64,000 nt of DNA from Pseudoxanthomonas sp. JBR18 (GCF_028198165.1 NZ_CP116339.1:62001-126000); one strand, 5' to 3'. Counted from the first letter of the stretch, positions 37,275 to 46,258 are shown. Notes: generated by a model not told the origin, from the sequence alone. Program-made: numbers and translations.

Positions 37275-37367
37275 GGAGAGGTGTCCGAGTGGTTGAAGGA
37301 GCACGCCTGGAAAGTGTGTAAGCGTCTAAACCGCGCTTCGGGGGTTCGAATCCCCCTCTCTCCGCCA
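37275..37367 (+). tRNA. tRNA-Ser (GGA)
   Basis: 93 nt including the encoded CCA. Acceptor stem GGAGAGG pairs with CCTCTCC-type 3' end; a long variable arm is present as in tRNA-Ser. The anticodon loop CTGGAAA gives GGA. A TAGAAT -10-like box lies about 40 bp upstream. The SRP RNA gene follows 69 bp downstream on the same strand. Confidence 0.97.
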
Positions 37368-37436
37368 GATTCAGGTCATCGCCCATGCGATGACGCAACA
37401 CACCCGGGCCGCGCCTCGTGCGCGGCCCGCGTCCAT

Positions 37437-37547
37437 GGTGGCCCCGTCGGCCCCTCGCGACGCTAGGTCGAAAATCCCGCCAGGGCCGGAAGGCAGCAAC
37501 GGTATCGACTGACGCGGGCGCCGAGGTCAGCCGGCGGGGCCGCCACC
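37437..37547 (+). ncRNA. ffs: 4.5S signal recognition particle RNA
   Basis: 111 nt with the universally conserved symmetric-loop core GGGCCGGAAGGCAGCAACGG near 37483-37502. The 5' GGTGGCCCCG and 3' GGGGCCGCCACC ends pair to make the outer helix. It is followed by TTTTTGG, a plausible end. RNA partner of Ffh, needed for co-translational targeting to the inner membrane. The 3' end is imperfectly repeated 155 bp downstream (see findings). Confidence 0.95.
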
Positions 37548-37595
37548 TTTTTGGGGTACGCCATGCGTTCGCATTTCTTCTGCATGCGGTCGCCC

Positions 37596-37668
37596 GTAGC
37601 GTGGAGCTTGCTCCGCTGGGCTTTCCCGACGACCTGAGCGGAACGCCGCCGAGCAAGCTCGGCGCGAC
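37596..37668. repeat. REPIN (GTAG-headed REP doublet), copy A
   Basis: 73 bp. GTAGCGTGGAGCTTGCTCCG at the left end is an imperfect palindrome; the right arm GCCGAGCAAGCTCGGCGCGAC is its inverted relative with a GTCG head. It resembles SMAG elements of Stenotrophomonas. No gene overlaps it. It lies between the SRP RNA gene and copy B. Confidence 0.8.
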
Positions 37669-37689
37669 AAGCGCACGATGGCCAGGCGG

Positions 37690-37720
37690 CGAGGCCTCCA
37701 CCTTTTCGAGGGGGGGCCGC
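37690..37720 (+). repeat. Copy of the ffs 3' end and terminator (duplication scar)
   Basis: GGCCAGGCGGCGAGGCCTCC (from 37680) followed by ACCTTTTCGAGG matches the end of the SRP RNA gene at 19 of the first 23 positions, 155 bp downstream of it. It is not a second RNA gene because the core and 5' part are missing. Confidence 0.65.
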
Positions 37721-37752
37721 GCGCCCAAGTCGCACTTTCCGTGCGCTTGCTC

Positions 37753-37825
37753 GTAGCGCGGAGCTTGCTCCGCTGGGCCCTTGCGACGAACTGACCGACG
37801 AGCAGCCGAGCGAGCTCGGCTCTAC
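37753..37825. repeat. REPIN (GTAG-headed REP doublet), copy B
   Basis: 73 bp, 157 bp after copy A, from GTAGCGCGGAGCTTGCTCCG to AGCGAGCTCGGCTCTAC; both heads here are GTAG. It ends 14 bp before the moaE stop codon. It may serve as the transcript end for the minus-strand moa genes. Confidence 0.8.
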
Positions 37826-37838
37826 AAGAACGCGATGG

Positions 37839-38276
37839 TCAGGCGGCGCCGTCCGGCACTGCGGGATGCAGCCAGGCGTCCACGCCACTGGTGTAGCGCT
37901 CCTGCTTCCAGATCGGGACCCGTGCCTTGGTCTCGTCGATGATCCAGCGACAGGCCGCGAACGCGCCTTCGCGATGTCCTGCCGAAACCCCCACCCACAC
38001 GGCCATCTCGCCGATGGCCAGCTCGCCGATGCGATGCACGCAGCGCGCATCGACGATGTCGAACTTCGCCAGCGCCTCGTCGAGGATCTTTTCGCCCTCG
38101 GTCGTGGCCAGCTCCACATAGGATTGGTAATGCAGGCCGGAGACGGGCTGGCCGTCGTTATGGTCCCGCACCCAGCCTTCGAAGCTGGCGAACGCGCCGG
38201 CGCGCGCATCCAGCAGCTGCGCACGCAGCGGGGCTGGCTCGATCTGCTGGTCGGTGATGGCGAAGCGGGACATCAT
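37839..38276 (-). CDS. moaE: Molybdopterin synthase catalytic subunit MoaE
   Basis: Transfers sulfur to precursor Z, with MoaD. 145 residues. Conserved GWVRDHNDGQPVSGLHYQSY, HRIGELAIGEMAVWV and the catalytic Lys segment ETKARVPIWKQERY. The start overlaps the moaD stop by one base (TGATG), so moaD and moaE are translationally coupled. Confidence 0.96.
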   Translation of the reverse strand: MMSRFAITDQQIEPAPLRAQLLDARAGAFASFEGWVRDHNDGQPVSGLHYQSYVELATTEGEKILDEALAKFDIVDARCVHRIGELAIGEMAVWVGVSAGHREGAFAACRWIIDETKARVPIWKQERYTSGVDAWLHPAVPDGAA

Positions 38277-38518
38277 CAGCCTCCACTGACCGGCGGGATG
38301 AAGGCGACCTGCGCGCCTTCGGCGGGCGCATCGTCCCAGCGGGCGAACGCGCCGTCCAGGGCCACGCGCAGGTGCGCGGTGTCCCAGGCAAAGCCATGGC
38401 GTCGCTTCACCTCGGCATACAGACCCGCCAGGTCGGTTGCAGATGTCTGCACCGATTCGCGCTCCACGCCCGCCGCCTGGCGCAGGCTGGCAAAATACAG
38501 CACGTCCAGCGTCGTCAT
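38276..38518 (-). CDS. moaD: Molybdopterin synthase sulfur carrier subunit MoaD
   Basis: Ubiquitin-like 80-residue protein whose C-terminal GlyGly (SGG end) is thiocarboxylated by MoeB. Opens [19 protein letters not shown], the family pattern. ATG 38518 overlaps the moaC stop by 4 bp. Too short to rank high alone, but the position and the Gly-Gly end fix the identity. Confidence 0.95.
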   Translation of the reverse strand: MTTLDVLYFASLRQAAGVERESVQTSATDLAGLYAEVKRRHGFAWDTAHLRVALDGAFARWDDAPAEGAQVAFIPPVSGG

Positions 38519-39018
38519 ACCTGGACTCCGAAATCGCGCTTGCCGCCGTGTTTGCCCAGCAGCTGGGCCGGGCCCAGCACGATGGCGTGAGACAGCGCCT
38601 TGCACATGTCGTAGACTGTCAGGGCCGCCACGGTCGCGCCGGTCATGGCTTCCATCTCCACGCCGGTGCGATGGGTGGTGCGCACGGTGCATTCGATCCG
38701 CAAGACATCCGCTCCACTCCAGTCGATGGACAGCTTGCAGCCATCGATCGGCAAGGGGTGGCAGAAGGGGATCAACTCGTGGGTGCGCTTGACCGCCATG
38801 GTGCCTGCAATCACCGCCGTGTCGACGATCCCACCCTTGGCACTGCGCAAGGCATCGCGACGCAACTGCTCGGCCACGTCCGGAGGAAACACGACCTGGC
38901 ATTCAGCTGTGGCCTGGCGCGCGGTGACGGCCTTGGCCGAGACATCGACCATGGCCGGCTGGCCGGCGGCATCCAGATGGGTGAGGCCATCGGCCACACG
39001 TGGTGCTTCACTACTCAC
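38515..39018 (-). CDS. moaC: Cyclic pyranopterin monophosphate synthase MoaC
   Basis: Second enzyme of molybdenum cofactor synthesis, making cyclic pyranopterin phosphate from the MoaA product. 167 residues from a GTG at 39018 directly after the moaA stop. [19 protein letters not shown] and [22 protein letters not shown] hold the catalytic residues. Confidence 0.96.
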   Translation of the reverse strand: MSSEAPRVADGLTHLDAAGQPAMVDVSAKAVTARQATAECQVVFPPDVAEQLRRDALRSAKGGIVDTAVIAGTMAVKRTHELIPFCHPLPIDGCKLSIDWSGADVLRIECTVRTTHRTGVEMEAMTGATVAALTVYDMCKALSHAIVLGPAQLLGKHGGKRDFGVQV

Positions 39019-40044
39019 TCAACCCCCGATCAGAAACATTTCCACGCGCTTGCGTGGCGGCTGCGCGGCCTGGCCGCGGATCTCGCTGTAGCGGTCGGCG
39101 CGCCGGGACCACAAGCCGCCGACGTGCTCGGCCAGCCCGTCTTCTCCCTGCGCCAGCGCGGGACGCAGGTCGGTGCTGGCGCCTGAGAACAGGCAGGTAT
39201 AGAGCTGCCCATCGGCCGAGACGCGTGCGCGGTGGCAGTCACCGCAGAACGGCGCGGTCACGGAGGACACGAAGCCGATTTCGCCGCCACCGTCGTCGAA
39301 GGCGTGGCGCTCGGCCACTTCGCCGCGATAGTGCGCGTCGAGCGGGTGCAGCGGCCAGCGCGCATGGACGCGATCGCGCAGCTCGGACGAAGGCACGACC
39401 TGGCCGGCACGCCAGTCGTTGCAGGTGCCCACATCCATGAACTCGATGAACCGCAGCACGTGGCCGCTGCCCCGGAAATACTCGACCAGGGGCAGCACCT
39501 GGTCCTCGTTGACGCCGCGTTGCACCACGCAATTGAGCTTCAGGCTGGAAAAACCCGCCGCCACGGCCGTTTCGATCCCCTCCAGCACCGCCCCGATCTG
39601 CCCACGGCCCCCGGACATCTGCGCGAACCGCGCCGGCTCCAGCGCGTCCAGGCTCACGGTGATGCGGCGCAGTCCGGCCTGGTGCAGCGCGCGTGCATGC
39701 CGCGCCAGCAGCGAGCCGTTGGTGGTCAGGGCCAGGTCTTCGATGCCCGGCACCTGTGCCAGGCGGGCGATGAGCGCGGGCAGGTCCTTGCGCAGCAGGG
39801 GCTCGCCACCGGTGATGCGCAGCTTGTTGACGCCCACCTTGGCGAATCCGCGCACCAGCGTTTCGATCTCATCGAAACTCATGCGCGTGGCGCTGTCGAA
39901 TCCGTAGTCATCCGGCACCCGCTCGGCCGGCATGCAGTAGCCACAGCGGAAGTTGCAGGCCTCGATGACCGACAGCCGCAGGTCGCGCAGCGGCCGGCCG
40001 CGCTGGTCCAGCGGCAGTTCGAGCGGGCGCAGGCGGGCGTTCAT
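39019..40044 (-). CDS. moaA: GTP 3',8-cyclase MoaA
   Basis: Radical-SAM enzyme for the first step of molybdopterin synthesis. 341 residues. N-terminal cluster Cys30, Cys34 and Cys37 (ACNFRCGYCMP), NKLRITGGEPLLRKDL, and a C-terminal second-cluster set in PFCGDCHRARVS and YTCLF. The protein ends GG (FLIGG), as required for activity in E. coli. First gene of moaA-moaC-moaD-moaE; the next gene upstream is the MBL hydrolase, 1 bp away. Confidence 0.97.
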   Translation of the reverse strand: MNARLRPLELPLDQRGRPLRDLRLSVIEACNFRCGYCMPAERVPDDYGFDSATRMSFDEIETLVRGFAKVGVNKLRITGGEPLLRKDLPALIARLAQVPGIEDLALTTNGSLLARHARALHQAGLRRITVSLDALEPARFAQMSGGRGQIGAVLEGIETAVAAGFSSLKLNCVVQRGVNEDQVLPLVEYFRGSGHVLRFIEFMDVGTCNDWRAGQVVPSSELRDRVHARWPLHPLDAHYRGEVAERHAFDDGGGEIGFVSSVTAPFCGDCHRARVSADGQLYTCLFSGASTDLRPALAQGEDGLAEHVGGLWSRRADRYSEIRGQAAQPPRKRVEMFLIGG

Positions 40045-40045
40045 G

Positions 40046-40801
40046 TCAGATCGAGATGCGGGCGGTCCTTGGATCGCGCAAGGCTAGCACCTGCCCCGGC
40101 AACGCCACGTGGTGACCACGTCCGGCCAGCGCCTGCGCATCGGCGGCACTGGCGTGGTGGTACAGCACGCACCGCGCCAGCAGGCCAGGCGGGTATTCAC
40201 GCTCCAGGTCATCGATGCCGCTGTGCGAGGGATTGCCGTGCAGGGCGCAGTCATGGGCGATGAGCTCGTCGGCATCGGCATAACGGGCGAGGACTTCCGG
40301 GATGGGGCGCGTATCCCCGGTCCAGACCACCGAACCCGGCAGGCGCAGGCCGAAAGCCGTCTGCGGCCAGTGATGACGCACCGGGAACACCTCCAGCCGC
40401 ACCCCGTCGTGCCAGAACGCCTCCCCCACCGGCACCAGCCGGAAGGCATCCCAGAAGTTCGCCCCGCCCTCGGCCAGGACGTTGGGATATTCCGCCACGC
40501 GCTGGTGGAGCAGCGGCACGATCGGCGCCGGGACGTAGAGCAGCACGTGGCCGCGCCGCTGCGGATTGAAGTAGGCGCTGCCAAACAGCCGCTCGAAGCC
40601 CCCCACGTGGTCCAGATGGGTGTGGGTGACGAACACCGCCGAAGGCGCATGGCCGTAGTGGCCGATGAAAGCCTCCAGGCCCTCACTGCCGCAGTCGATC
40701 GTCAGCCACGGGGCGCCGTCGCGTTCCAGAGTCGCCATAGCAGACCCCAGTTCCACTGCCGACGCATTGCCGACGCCCTGGAACCGCAGTGTCCAGGCCA
40801 T
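40046..40801 (-). CDS. MBL-fold metallo-hydrolase
   Basis: A 251-residue metallo-beta-lactamase-fold hydrolase. Metal motif HTHLDHVGG at about 61-69, then His/Asp ligands in VWTGDTRPIP and the final ALYHHASAADAQAL. The pattern is like RNase Z-related or small-ester hydrolases rather than glyoxalase II. It ends 1 bp before moaA and lies 0 bp from the kdkA stop, so it may be in the moaA transcript. Substrate unknown. Confidence 0.85.
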   Translation of the reverse strand: MAWTLRFQGVGNASAVELGSAMATLERDGAPWLTIDCGSEGLEAFIGHYGHAPSAVFVTHTHLDHVGGFERLFGSAYFNPQRRGHVLLYVPAPIVPLLHQRVAEYPNVLAEGGANFWDAFRLVPVGEAFWHDGVRLEVFPVRHHWPQTAFGLRLPGSVVWTGDTRPIPEVLARYADADELIAHDCALHGNPSHSGIDDLEREYPPGLLARCVLYHHASAADAQALAGRGHHVALPGQVLALRDPRTARISI

Positions 40802-41551
40802 CTAGAAGCCCTGCTCCCAGGCACGGTCGTAGGCCCGGCGCAGGCGGGCGAAGTCGTAGCCGGCCTCCTCCACGCTGCGCTCGCCGCGCAGCTTGATCAG
40901 GGACCGGCGCAGTCGCGACAGGTTGGCCTCGCGCCAGCGCGTGGCGGGAATACGCAACACGCCACGGTCGAAGTCGATCAACCAGCCCCGTCCCTGCGGA
41001 TCGAACAGGATGTTGTGCGCATTGAGGTCGGCATGGTCCAGCCCGGCGCGATGAAAGCGCGCGATCAGCCGCCCGGCTTCCTCCAGCGGGGCGTCGCTGC
41101 CCGCCACCTGGAACCGGTCGGCCAGCGAGCGCACTTCCGGCAGGCGCTCCATCAGCAGCGCGGCGCGATAGGTCATGCCATCGCGCAAGTAGCTGGCCAC
41201 GTAGGGCCCCGGCACCGGCAAGCCCTTGGCATGCAATTCGCGGGTCAGGCGGAACTCGGCGAAGCTGCGGGTGCGGTTGGCGCCCCGCCACAGGTAGCGG
41301 TCTGTACTGAGGCTGGCGGCCATGCCCCCGCGCAGATAGAGCCGCAGCAGGCTCGGTCCGAAGGGCGCGTCGATGAACCAGGCGCCGCCGCGCCCCCCAC
41401 TTTCCACCGGGCGTGCTCGCTCGCCCCAGTAGGCTGGGTCCAGCCATTGGGCGTCGGCTTGCCGCAGCCGCTGGCGGTCGAACAGAATTGCCCCGTAGCC
41501 GCGCTCTTCGCGGTACGGCACCAGAACTTCCGTCGCGTCAAAAGCGGCCAT
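40802..41551 (-). CDS. kdkA: 3-deoxy-D-manno-octulosonic acid kinase
   Basis: Kinase that phosphorylates Kdo in the lipopolysaccharide core, used in Xanthomonas and Haemophilus, where one phosphorylated Kdo replaces a second residue. 249 residues. The catalytic loop is in [12 protein letters not shown] (about 176-187) and the metal site in [33 protein letters not shown] is family-typical. Divergent from the GT9 gene with only 18 bp between starts. Confidence 0.94.
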   Translation of the reverse strand: MAAFDATEVLVPYREERGYGAILFDRQRLRQADAQWLDPAYWGERARPVESGGRGGAWFIDAPFGPSLLRLYLRGGMAASLSTDRYLWRGANRTRSFAEFRLTRELHAKGLPVPGPYVASYLRDGMTYRAALLMERLPEVRSLADRFQVAGSDAPLEEAGRLIARFHRAGLDHADLNAHNILFDPQGRGWLIDFDRGVLRIPATRWREANLSRLRRSLIKLRGERSVEEAGYDFARLRRAYDRAWEQGF

Positions 41552-41569
41552 CGCGCGAGTCTATCAACA

Positions 41570-42613
41570 TTGTCCAACGCTCCTGAGTCCTTGTGCCTGC
41601 TGCGCCTGTCCGCGCTGGGCGATGTCACCCATGTCGTGCCACTGGTGCGGACCCTGCAGCGCGCCTGGCCGCAGCTCGAACTGGACTGGATCATCGACGG
41701 CGGCGGCCGCAAGCTGCTCGAAGGGCTACCAGGTGTGCGCTTCCACGTCTACGACAAGAAGACCGGGCTGGCCGGCATGCGCGCCCTGCGCGACACCCTG
41801 CCCGGACGCTTCGACGCCCTGCTGCAGATGCAGGTCGCCTTCCGGGCCAACGTGTTGTCGGCCCTCGTGCCGGCGCGTCGGCGCATCGGCTACGACCGCG
41901 GCCGTTCCAAGGACCTGCATGGGCTTTTCATCAACGAGCGCATCGCCGACCGCCCCGGCATCCATGTGCTCGATGCCATCGGCAGTTTCTGCGAACCGCT
42001 GGGCCTGAAGCAGGACGCGGTGATCTGGGACCTGCCGGTGCCGGACGAGGCCTGGGGCTGGGCTGCGGCGCAGTGGCCACAGGACGACCAGTCCGTGCTG
42101 ATGATCTCGCCCTGCTCCAGTCATGTCCGGCGCAATTGGTATGCCGACCGCTATGCCGCGCTGGCCGACCACGCCATCGACCAGGGCTGGCGCGTGGTGC
42201 TGTGCGGTGGCCGCAGCGCGCTGGAGCGCGAGACGGCCGACGCCATCGCCGCGCAGATGCGCGGCCCGGTGCTGGACCTGGTGGGCAAGGACACGCTCAA
42301 GCAGCTGCCAGCGCTGCTGGCCCGCGCCAATCTGGTGGTCACGCCCGACTCCGGGCCGATGCACATCGCCAATGCCATGGGGACCAAGGTGCTGGGGCTG
42401 CACGCGGCCAGCAACCCGCGCCGCAGCGGCCCGTATTCGGACGTGCGCTACTGCGTGGACCGCTACGACGACGCAGCGCGCAAGTTCCTGGGCAAACCGG
42501 CCAGCGCGCTCAAGTGGGGGACCAAGATCGAATTCGACGAGGTGATGCAGCTGGTCACGACCGAGGACGCGATCGCCGCCTTCGAGCGCTATCGCGCCGA
42601 CGCGCAGCGCTGA
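41570..42613 (+). CDS. Glycosyltransferase family 9 (heptosyltransferase-like)
   Basis: LPS core glycosyltransferase of family 9. 347 residues from a TTG at 41570; no ATG is available near the N-terminus and the SD is weak. LLRLSALGDVTHVVPLVR is the N-terminal Rossmann start and VVTPDSGPMHIANAMG the C-terminal donor-binding motif. It sits next to kdkA, in keeping with LPS core assembly. RfaC/WaaC or WaaF cannot be told apart with certainty. Confidence 0.85.
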   Translation: MSNAPESLCLLRLSALGDVTHVVPLVRTLQRAWPQLELDWIIDGGGRKLLEGLPGVRFHVYDKKTGLAGMRALRDTLPGRFDALLQMQVAFRANVLSALVPARRRIGYDRGRSKDLHGLFINERIADRPGIHVLDAIGSFCEPLGLKQDAVIWDLPVPDEAWGWAAAQWPQDDQSVLMISPCSSHVRRNWYADRYAALADHAIDQGWRVVLCGGRSALERETADAIAAQMRGPVLDLVGKDTLKQLPALLARANLVVTPDSGPMHIANAMGTKVLGLHAASNPRRSGPYSDVRYCVDRYDDAARKFLGKPASALKWGTKIEFDEVMQLVTTEDAIAAFERYRADAQR

Positions 42614-42668
42614 GACCAGGAACAACGCCGGGCGCCGCTGTCCCGCTCAACAGCGACTGGCGTGGCGC

Positions 42669-43079
42669 CTAGGGTGCGGCAGCCCCGGAGGCATAATCCT
42701 CGTAGGACTTCTCCTCCACGTAGGCCGAACCCAGCGCCACGTTGATGTCCTTCTTGATCCGCGCGCGAGTGTCGTTCTCGAAGTACACGCTGCGCGCCAG
42801 GCGGATGAACTCCTCGTCGAAGGCCTGGGCCTTCTCCTTGACGCGGATGTCGTCCTCGATCACCCACAGGCGCTCGTTGACGGCCTTCAGGTCGGCACGC
42901 AGCTTGGCCACGTCCTGGACGGCGGCCGGATGGGCCATCCAGGTCTTCTCCAGGGCGGACAGCTCCTTGCGCACGTTGGCCAGCTTGTCCGGGTCGCGCA
43001 TGCGCTCGGACTTGATCTGCAGGATGGAGATCTTGTCGAGCAGCTCGCCGTAGGAAACGGGGGTCAGGATCTCGGACAT
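42669..43079 (-). CDS. DUF6165 family protein
   Basis: A 136-residue soluble, highly charged helical protein of the DUF6165 family. Conserved ILTPVSYGELLDKISILQIK and IRVKEKAQAFDEEFIRLA. ATG 43079 fits the family start. It is next to LPS glycosyltransferase genes on the opposite strand. Function unknown; coiled-coil likely between 30 and 90. Confidence 0.75.
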   Translation of the reverse strand: MSEILTPVSYGELLDKISILQIKSERMRDPDKLANVRKELSALEKTWMAHPAAVQDVAKLRADLKAVNERLWVIEDDIRVKEKAQAFDEEFIRLARSVYFENDTRARIKKDINVALGSAYVEEKSYEDYASGAAAP

Positions 43080-43154
43080 GGGCGCACCGCAAACGGAAAG
43101 AGAAGTGGCAAGTCTAACGGCCACCGCCGCGCACGCACGGCCCGGGCAGACGCT

Positions 43155-43186
43155 GAAAAGCAGAACGGCCCCGTGGGGCCGTTCTG
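43155..43186 (-). terminator. Terminator after tRNA-Ser(CGA)
   Basis: CAGAACGGCCCC paired with GGGGCCGTTCTG (12 bp, 2-base centre) then CTTTT on the minus strand. It lies 8 bp beyond the tRNA-Ser 3' end. Confidence 0.65.
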
Positions 43187-43193
43187 TGGAACA

Positions 43194-43283
<90 letters not shown>

Positions 43284-43544
43284 GGGTGGTGCACCGTCGC
43301 CTGGCGGCGGTCCCGGCGGTCGTTCCGGGGTTGCGCATGATACGGGGCCGTTCGACCGCGGACAAGCACCGCGCAGCGGGCGCGCGTTTCACCCGCCCGG
43401 GCAGTCGGTCCCGATTGGCCCGAGCACTGCGTCACGCGCACCAGTCAGCGTCGATCAAACGCCCCGTTGTGTGCTTGTGGCTTGTCCTGTTCACCGCGAT
43501 CATGGCGTTCTAAGTTTTGACAGACAGGGCGATAAAAGGTCCAC

Positions 43545-44249
43545 ATGATCGAGTTCGGACACCTCAGCCATGTCGGCCTGCGGCGCGCCCTCAACGAAGA
43601 CACCTATTACGGCGACACCGAGCTCGGGCTCTGGCTGGTCGCCGACGGAATGGGCGGGCACGCCTGTGGGGAAGTGGCCAGCGCCCTAGCCCGCGAAACC
43701 ATTGTGCGCGAGATTCGCCAAGGCAAGTCGCTCGGGCAGGCCATCCGTGTGGCGGATGAGGAAATCATTCGGACCTCGCGGCGCCGTAACGACTCCCTGC
43801 CGATGGGCACCACCGTGGTCGCTGCGCGGGTCCATGGCAACCGCTTCGAGGTGGCCTGGGTCGGCGACAGCCGCGCCTACCTGTGGCGCGATGGTCAGTT
43901 GGCCCAGCTCAGCCAGGACCACAGCTACGTGCAGGAGCTGATTGCCCAGGGCGCCCTGACCAGCGAGCAGGCGCGCTCCCACCCGCACCGCAACGTGGTC
44001 ACCCAGGCCCTGGGCGTCACCGATCCGGCCCAGCTCAACGTGGAAACCCTCACCGGCGAGCTGCGCCCAGGCATGCAGCTGCTGCTGTGCAGCGACGGCC
44101 TGACCGAGGAAGTGGACGACCGCGGCATCGCCGACACCCTGCGCCAGGACGACTGCAGTGCGCAGGAGTGCGTCGATACGCTCATTGCCGCCGCGCTCGA
44201 TGGCGGCGGCTCGGACAACGTCACCGCCATCCTGGTGCGCTGCAGCTGA
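43545..44249 (+). CDS. PP2C family protein phosphatase
   Basis: A 234-residue Ser/Thr phosphatase. Metal-binding motifs VADGMGGHA (about 31-39), VAWVGDSRAYLWRDG, LLCSDGLTEEVDD and GGGSDNVTAILV are intact. It lacks extra domains and a signal peptide, so it is cytoplasmic. Some homologues (PppA, Stp1) act on kinase-regulated systems such as type VI secretion; no kinase is adjacent here. The 3' end is duplicated downstream. Confidence 0.93.
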   Translation: MIEFGHLSHVGLRRALNEDTYYGDTELGLWLVADGMGGHACGEVASALARETIVREIRQGKSLGQAIRVADEEIIRTSRRRNDSLPMGTTVVAARVHGNRFEVAWVGDSRAYLWRDGQLAQLSQDHSYVQELIAQGALTSEQARSHPHRNVVTQALGVTDPAQLNVETLTGELRPGMQLLLCSDGLTEEVDDRGIADTLRQDDCSAQECVDTLIAAALDGGGSDNVTAILVRCS

Positions 44250-44397
44250 GCCGAACTCCGCGACATGCCTGACGCATGGCCCCCTGAGTCACGGGGCGGC
44301 CGCAAAGCGGCGGGGGTCTGGATGCCGGTGAGACGGGGCCCGGGTTTTGGAAAAGCCCAATCGCGGGGCGCCCGCGCGAGTGCGCTGGCGCGTCAGC

Positions 44398-44435
44398 GGA
44401 CAACGTCACCGCGATCCTGGTCCGCTGCAGCTGAG
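44398..44435 (+). pseudogene. Duplicated 3' tail of the PP2C gene
   Basis: 36 of 38 bases match the PP2C stop region at 44213-44250 and the same frame would read DNVTAILVRCS followed by TGA. It lies 185 bp downstream with unrelated sequence between. Probably a remnant of a tandem copy or of gene-end recombination, not a gene. Confidence 0.75.
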
Positions 44436-44453
44436 CACAGCGGGCCTGGAGGA

Positions 44454-45200
44454 TCAGGCCGGCTGCAACGTCTGCGCCACTGCGGGGGCTTCCACCACGT
44501 CCCACAGGCAGGTGCCGCCCCCCTTGGACCGGAGCTTCTCAAGCCGAGCGGCGTGGGCTTCAAGTTCGGCCGGTGTGGGCATGACCCGGGCGCGCAGGCC
44601 GACATTGCTGGCATCGAAGGCATGGCGCACCGGCTCGGCACGCGCCTGTCCGTCCTGCGGCAGGCCGAAGCCGATCTCCTCCTGCCCAGACGTCAGCGCG
44701 ATATAGACATCGGCCAGGATCTGGGCGTCGAGCAGGCCGCCATGCAGGTGCCGGTGGGTGTTGTCCACGCCCAGCCGCTTGCATAGCGCGTCCAGCGAAT
44801 TGCGCTGCCCCGGGAACTGCTCGCGCGCCATGGCCAGGGTATCGATGACCGTGCAGTGATCGGTCATGCGGCCGTGCTGCGGGCCGGCCAGCACCAGCTC
44901 GTTGTCCAGGAAACCCACGTCGAAGGCCGCGTTGTGGATGATCACTTCCGCGCCGCGGATGTAGTCCAGGAACTCCTCGACCACTTCGGTGAAGTCCGGC
45001 TTGTCGGCCAGGAACTCCAGGGTCAGTCCCGTGACCTCCTGCGCACCGGGCTCGAACGCGCAGTCCGGCTTGAGGTACTTGTGGAAATTACGACCGCTGG
45101 GCCGGCGCTCGATCAACTCCACGCAGCCGATTTCCACGACCCGGTTGCCCTTCTTCCATTCCAGGCCGGTGGTCTCTGTATCCAGGATGATCTGGCGCAT
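44454..45200 (-). CDS. dnaQ: DNA polymerase III epsilon subunit DnaQ
   Basis: Proofreading 3'-5' exonuclease of the replicase. 248 residues. Exo I LDTETTG (Asp7, Glu9), Exo II in HNAAFDVGFLDNEL and Exo III in LHGGLLDAQILADVY. It is 3 bp beyond the GNAT stop, and the order gloB/methyltransferase/rnhA/dnaQ matches enterics. Confidence 0.96.
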   Translation of the reverse strand: MRQIILDTETTGLEWKKGNRVVEIGCVELIERRPSGRNFHKYLKPDCAFEPGAQEVTGLTLEFLADKPDFTEVVEEFLDYIRGAEVIIHNAAFDVGFLDNELVLAGPQHGRMTDHCTVIDTLAMAREQFPGQRNSLDALCKRLGVDNTHRHLHGGLLDAQILADVYIALTSGQEEIGFGLPQDGQARAEPVRHAFDASNVGLRARVMPTPAELEAHAARLEKLRSKGGGTCLWDVVEAPAVAQTLQPA

Positions 45201-45203
45201 GGG

Positions 45204-45755
45204 CTAGCGCTCCTCGTGCAGCGTGATGGAATACTGCCGCAGGACGTGGTCCACGCCCGACAGCTGGGTCATTGTCTCAAAGGTGAAGCCCAATCGGTCC
45301 AGGACCGCCAGCGAGGCGGTGTTGTCAGGCGCCACCAGCGCCAACACGCGCGGTAGCCGCAGCACTTGGCGCGCATGCTTCAGCACCGCACGTCCGGCTT
45401 CCGTCGCATAGCCTCGCCCGCGCGCACCGGGCAGAAAGGCGTAACCCAGGTCCGGCGCCGGTAACCCCTCGCGCGTGACCAGGCCGATCTGGCCGATATC
45501 GCGATCGCTGGCGGCCTCGACCACCCGGCACAGACCCAGTCCGTTGCTGGCGCGATAGGCCATGGGACCAAGCTGCAAGGCACGATGGGCGGCGTCTAGG
45601 TCGCGCACGCCGCTGTCACGCACATGGGCGATGAACTCTGCATCGTTCATCACCGCCAGCATCAGCGCGACATCACGCGCGCTGCCGGTCGGGTAGTGCA
45701 GGGCCAGGCGTGCAGTCTGCAGCGCCAGGGTGTCCTCGTCGCCGAACGCACTCAC
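45204..45755 (-). CDS. GNAT acetyltransferase (RimJ/RimL-like)
   Basis: A 183-residue N-acetyltransferase of the GNAT 3 family. The acetyl-CoA loop is in [18 protein letters not shown]; the C-terminal LGFTFE motif is typical. GTG start at 45755 overlaps rnhA by 4 bp. Substrate cannot be assigned; ribosomal or small-molecule targets are possible. It separates dnaQ from rnhA, an insertion compared with E. coli. Confidence 0.85.
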   Translation of the reverse strand: MSAFGDEDTLALQTARLALHYPTGSARDVALMLAVMNDAEFIAHVRDSGVRDLDAAHRALQLGPMAYRASNGLGLCRVVEAASDRDIGQIGLVTREGLPAPDLGYAFLPGARGRGYATEAGRAVLKHARQVLRLPRVLALVAPDNTASLAVLDRLGFTFETMTQLSGVDHVLRQYSITLHEER

Positions 45756-46201
45756 GCGGTAGCGCCATCACGCACCGCGATGGCGGCATCGCGTGCCAGC
45801 ACGTCGACACGCTCGTTGTCGGCATTGCCCGAGTGCCCTTTCACCCAGCGCCAGTCGATCTGGTGGCGCTGGGTGGCGGCCTGCAGACGCTCCCAAAGCT
45901 CGCGATTCTTGACCGCGCCGCCGCCGGCCGTCTTCCAGTTCTTGCGGATCCAGCCGGGCAACCATTCGGTGATGCCCTGGCGCACGTATTGGGAATCGGT
46001 GATCAAGGTCACCTGGCAGGGCTCGGTCAGGGCCTCCAGCGCCATGATCGCTGCCATCAGCTCCATGCGGTTGTTGGTCGTGTGCGCCTCGCCGCCGGAA
46101 AGTTCGCGCTCGATCTTGCCGTAGCGCAGCAGCGCGCCCCAGCCGCCGGGCCCCGGATTGCCGAGGCAGGAGCCGTCGGAGTTAATGGTGATCTGCTTCA
46201 T
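45752..46201 (-). CDS. rnhA: Ribonuclease HI
   Basis: Degrades RNA in RNA-DNA hybrids. 149 residues. The acidic centre Asp9, Glu47 and Asp69 and His123/Asp133 ([16 protein letters not shown]) is complete. The gene lies between the GNAT gene and the methyltransferase, with a 4-bp overlap with the former. Confidence 0.97.
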   Translation of the reverse strand: MKQITINSDGSCLGNPGPGGWGALLRYGKIERELSGGEAHTTNNRMELMAAIMALEALTEPCQVTLITDSQYVRQGITEWLPGWIRKNWKTAGGGAVKNRELWERLQAATQRHQIDWRWVKGHSGNADNERVDVLARDAAIAVRDGATA

Positions 46202-46258
46202 GCGTGTTCCGATGCGGTGCGCCAGGCGCTGTTTAAAAAATGGGAGACGGTCGCGGGC

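Noticed and set aside
37463..38224. Minus-strand frame running through the SRP RNA, REPINs and moaE
   Set aside because: It crosses RNA and repeat sequence; not coding.
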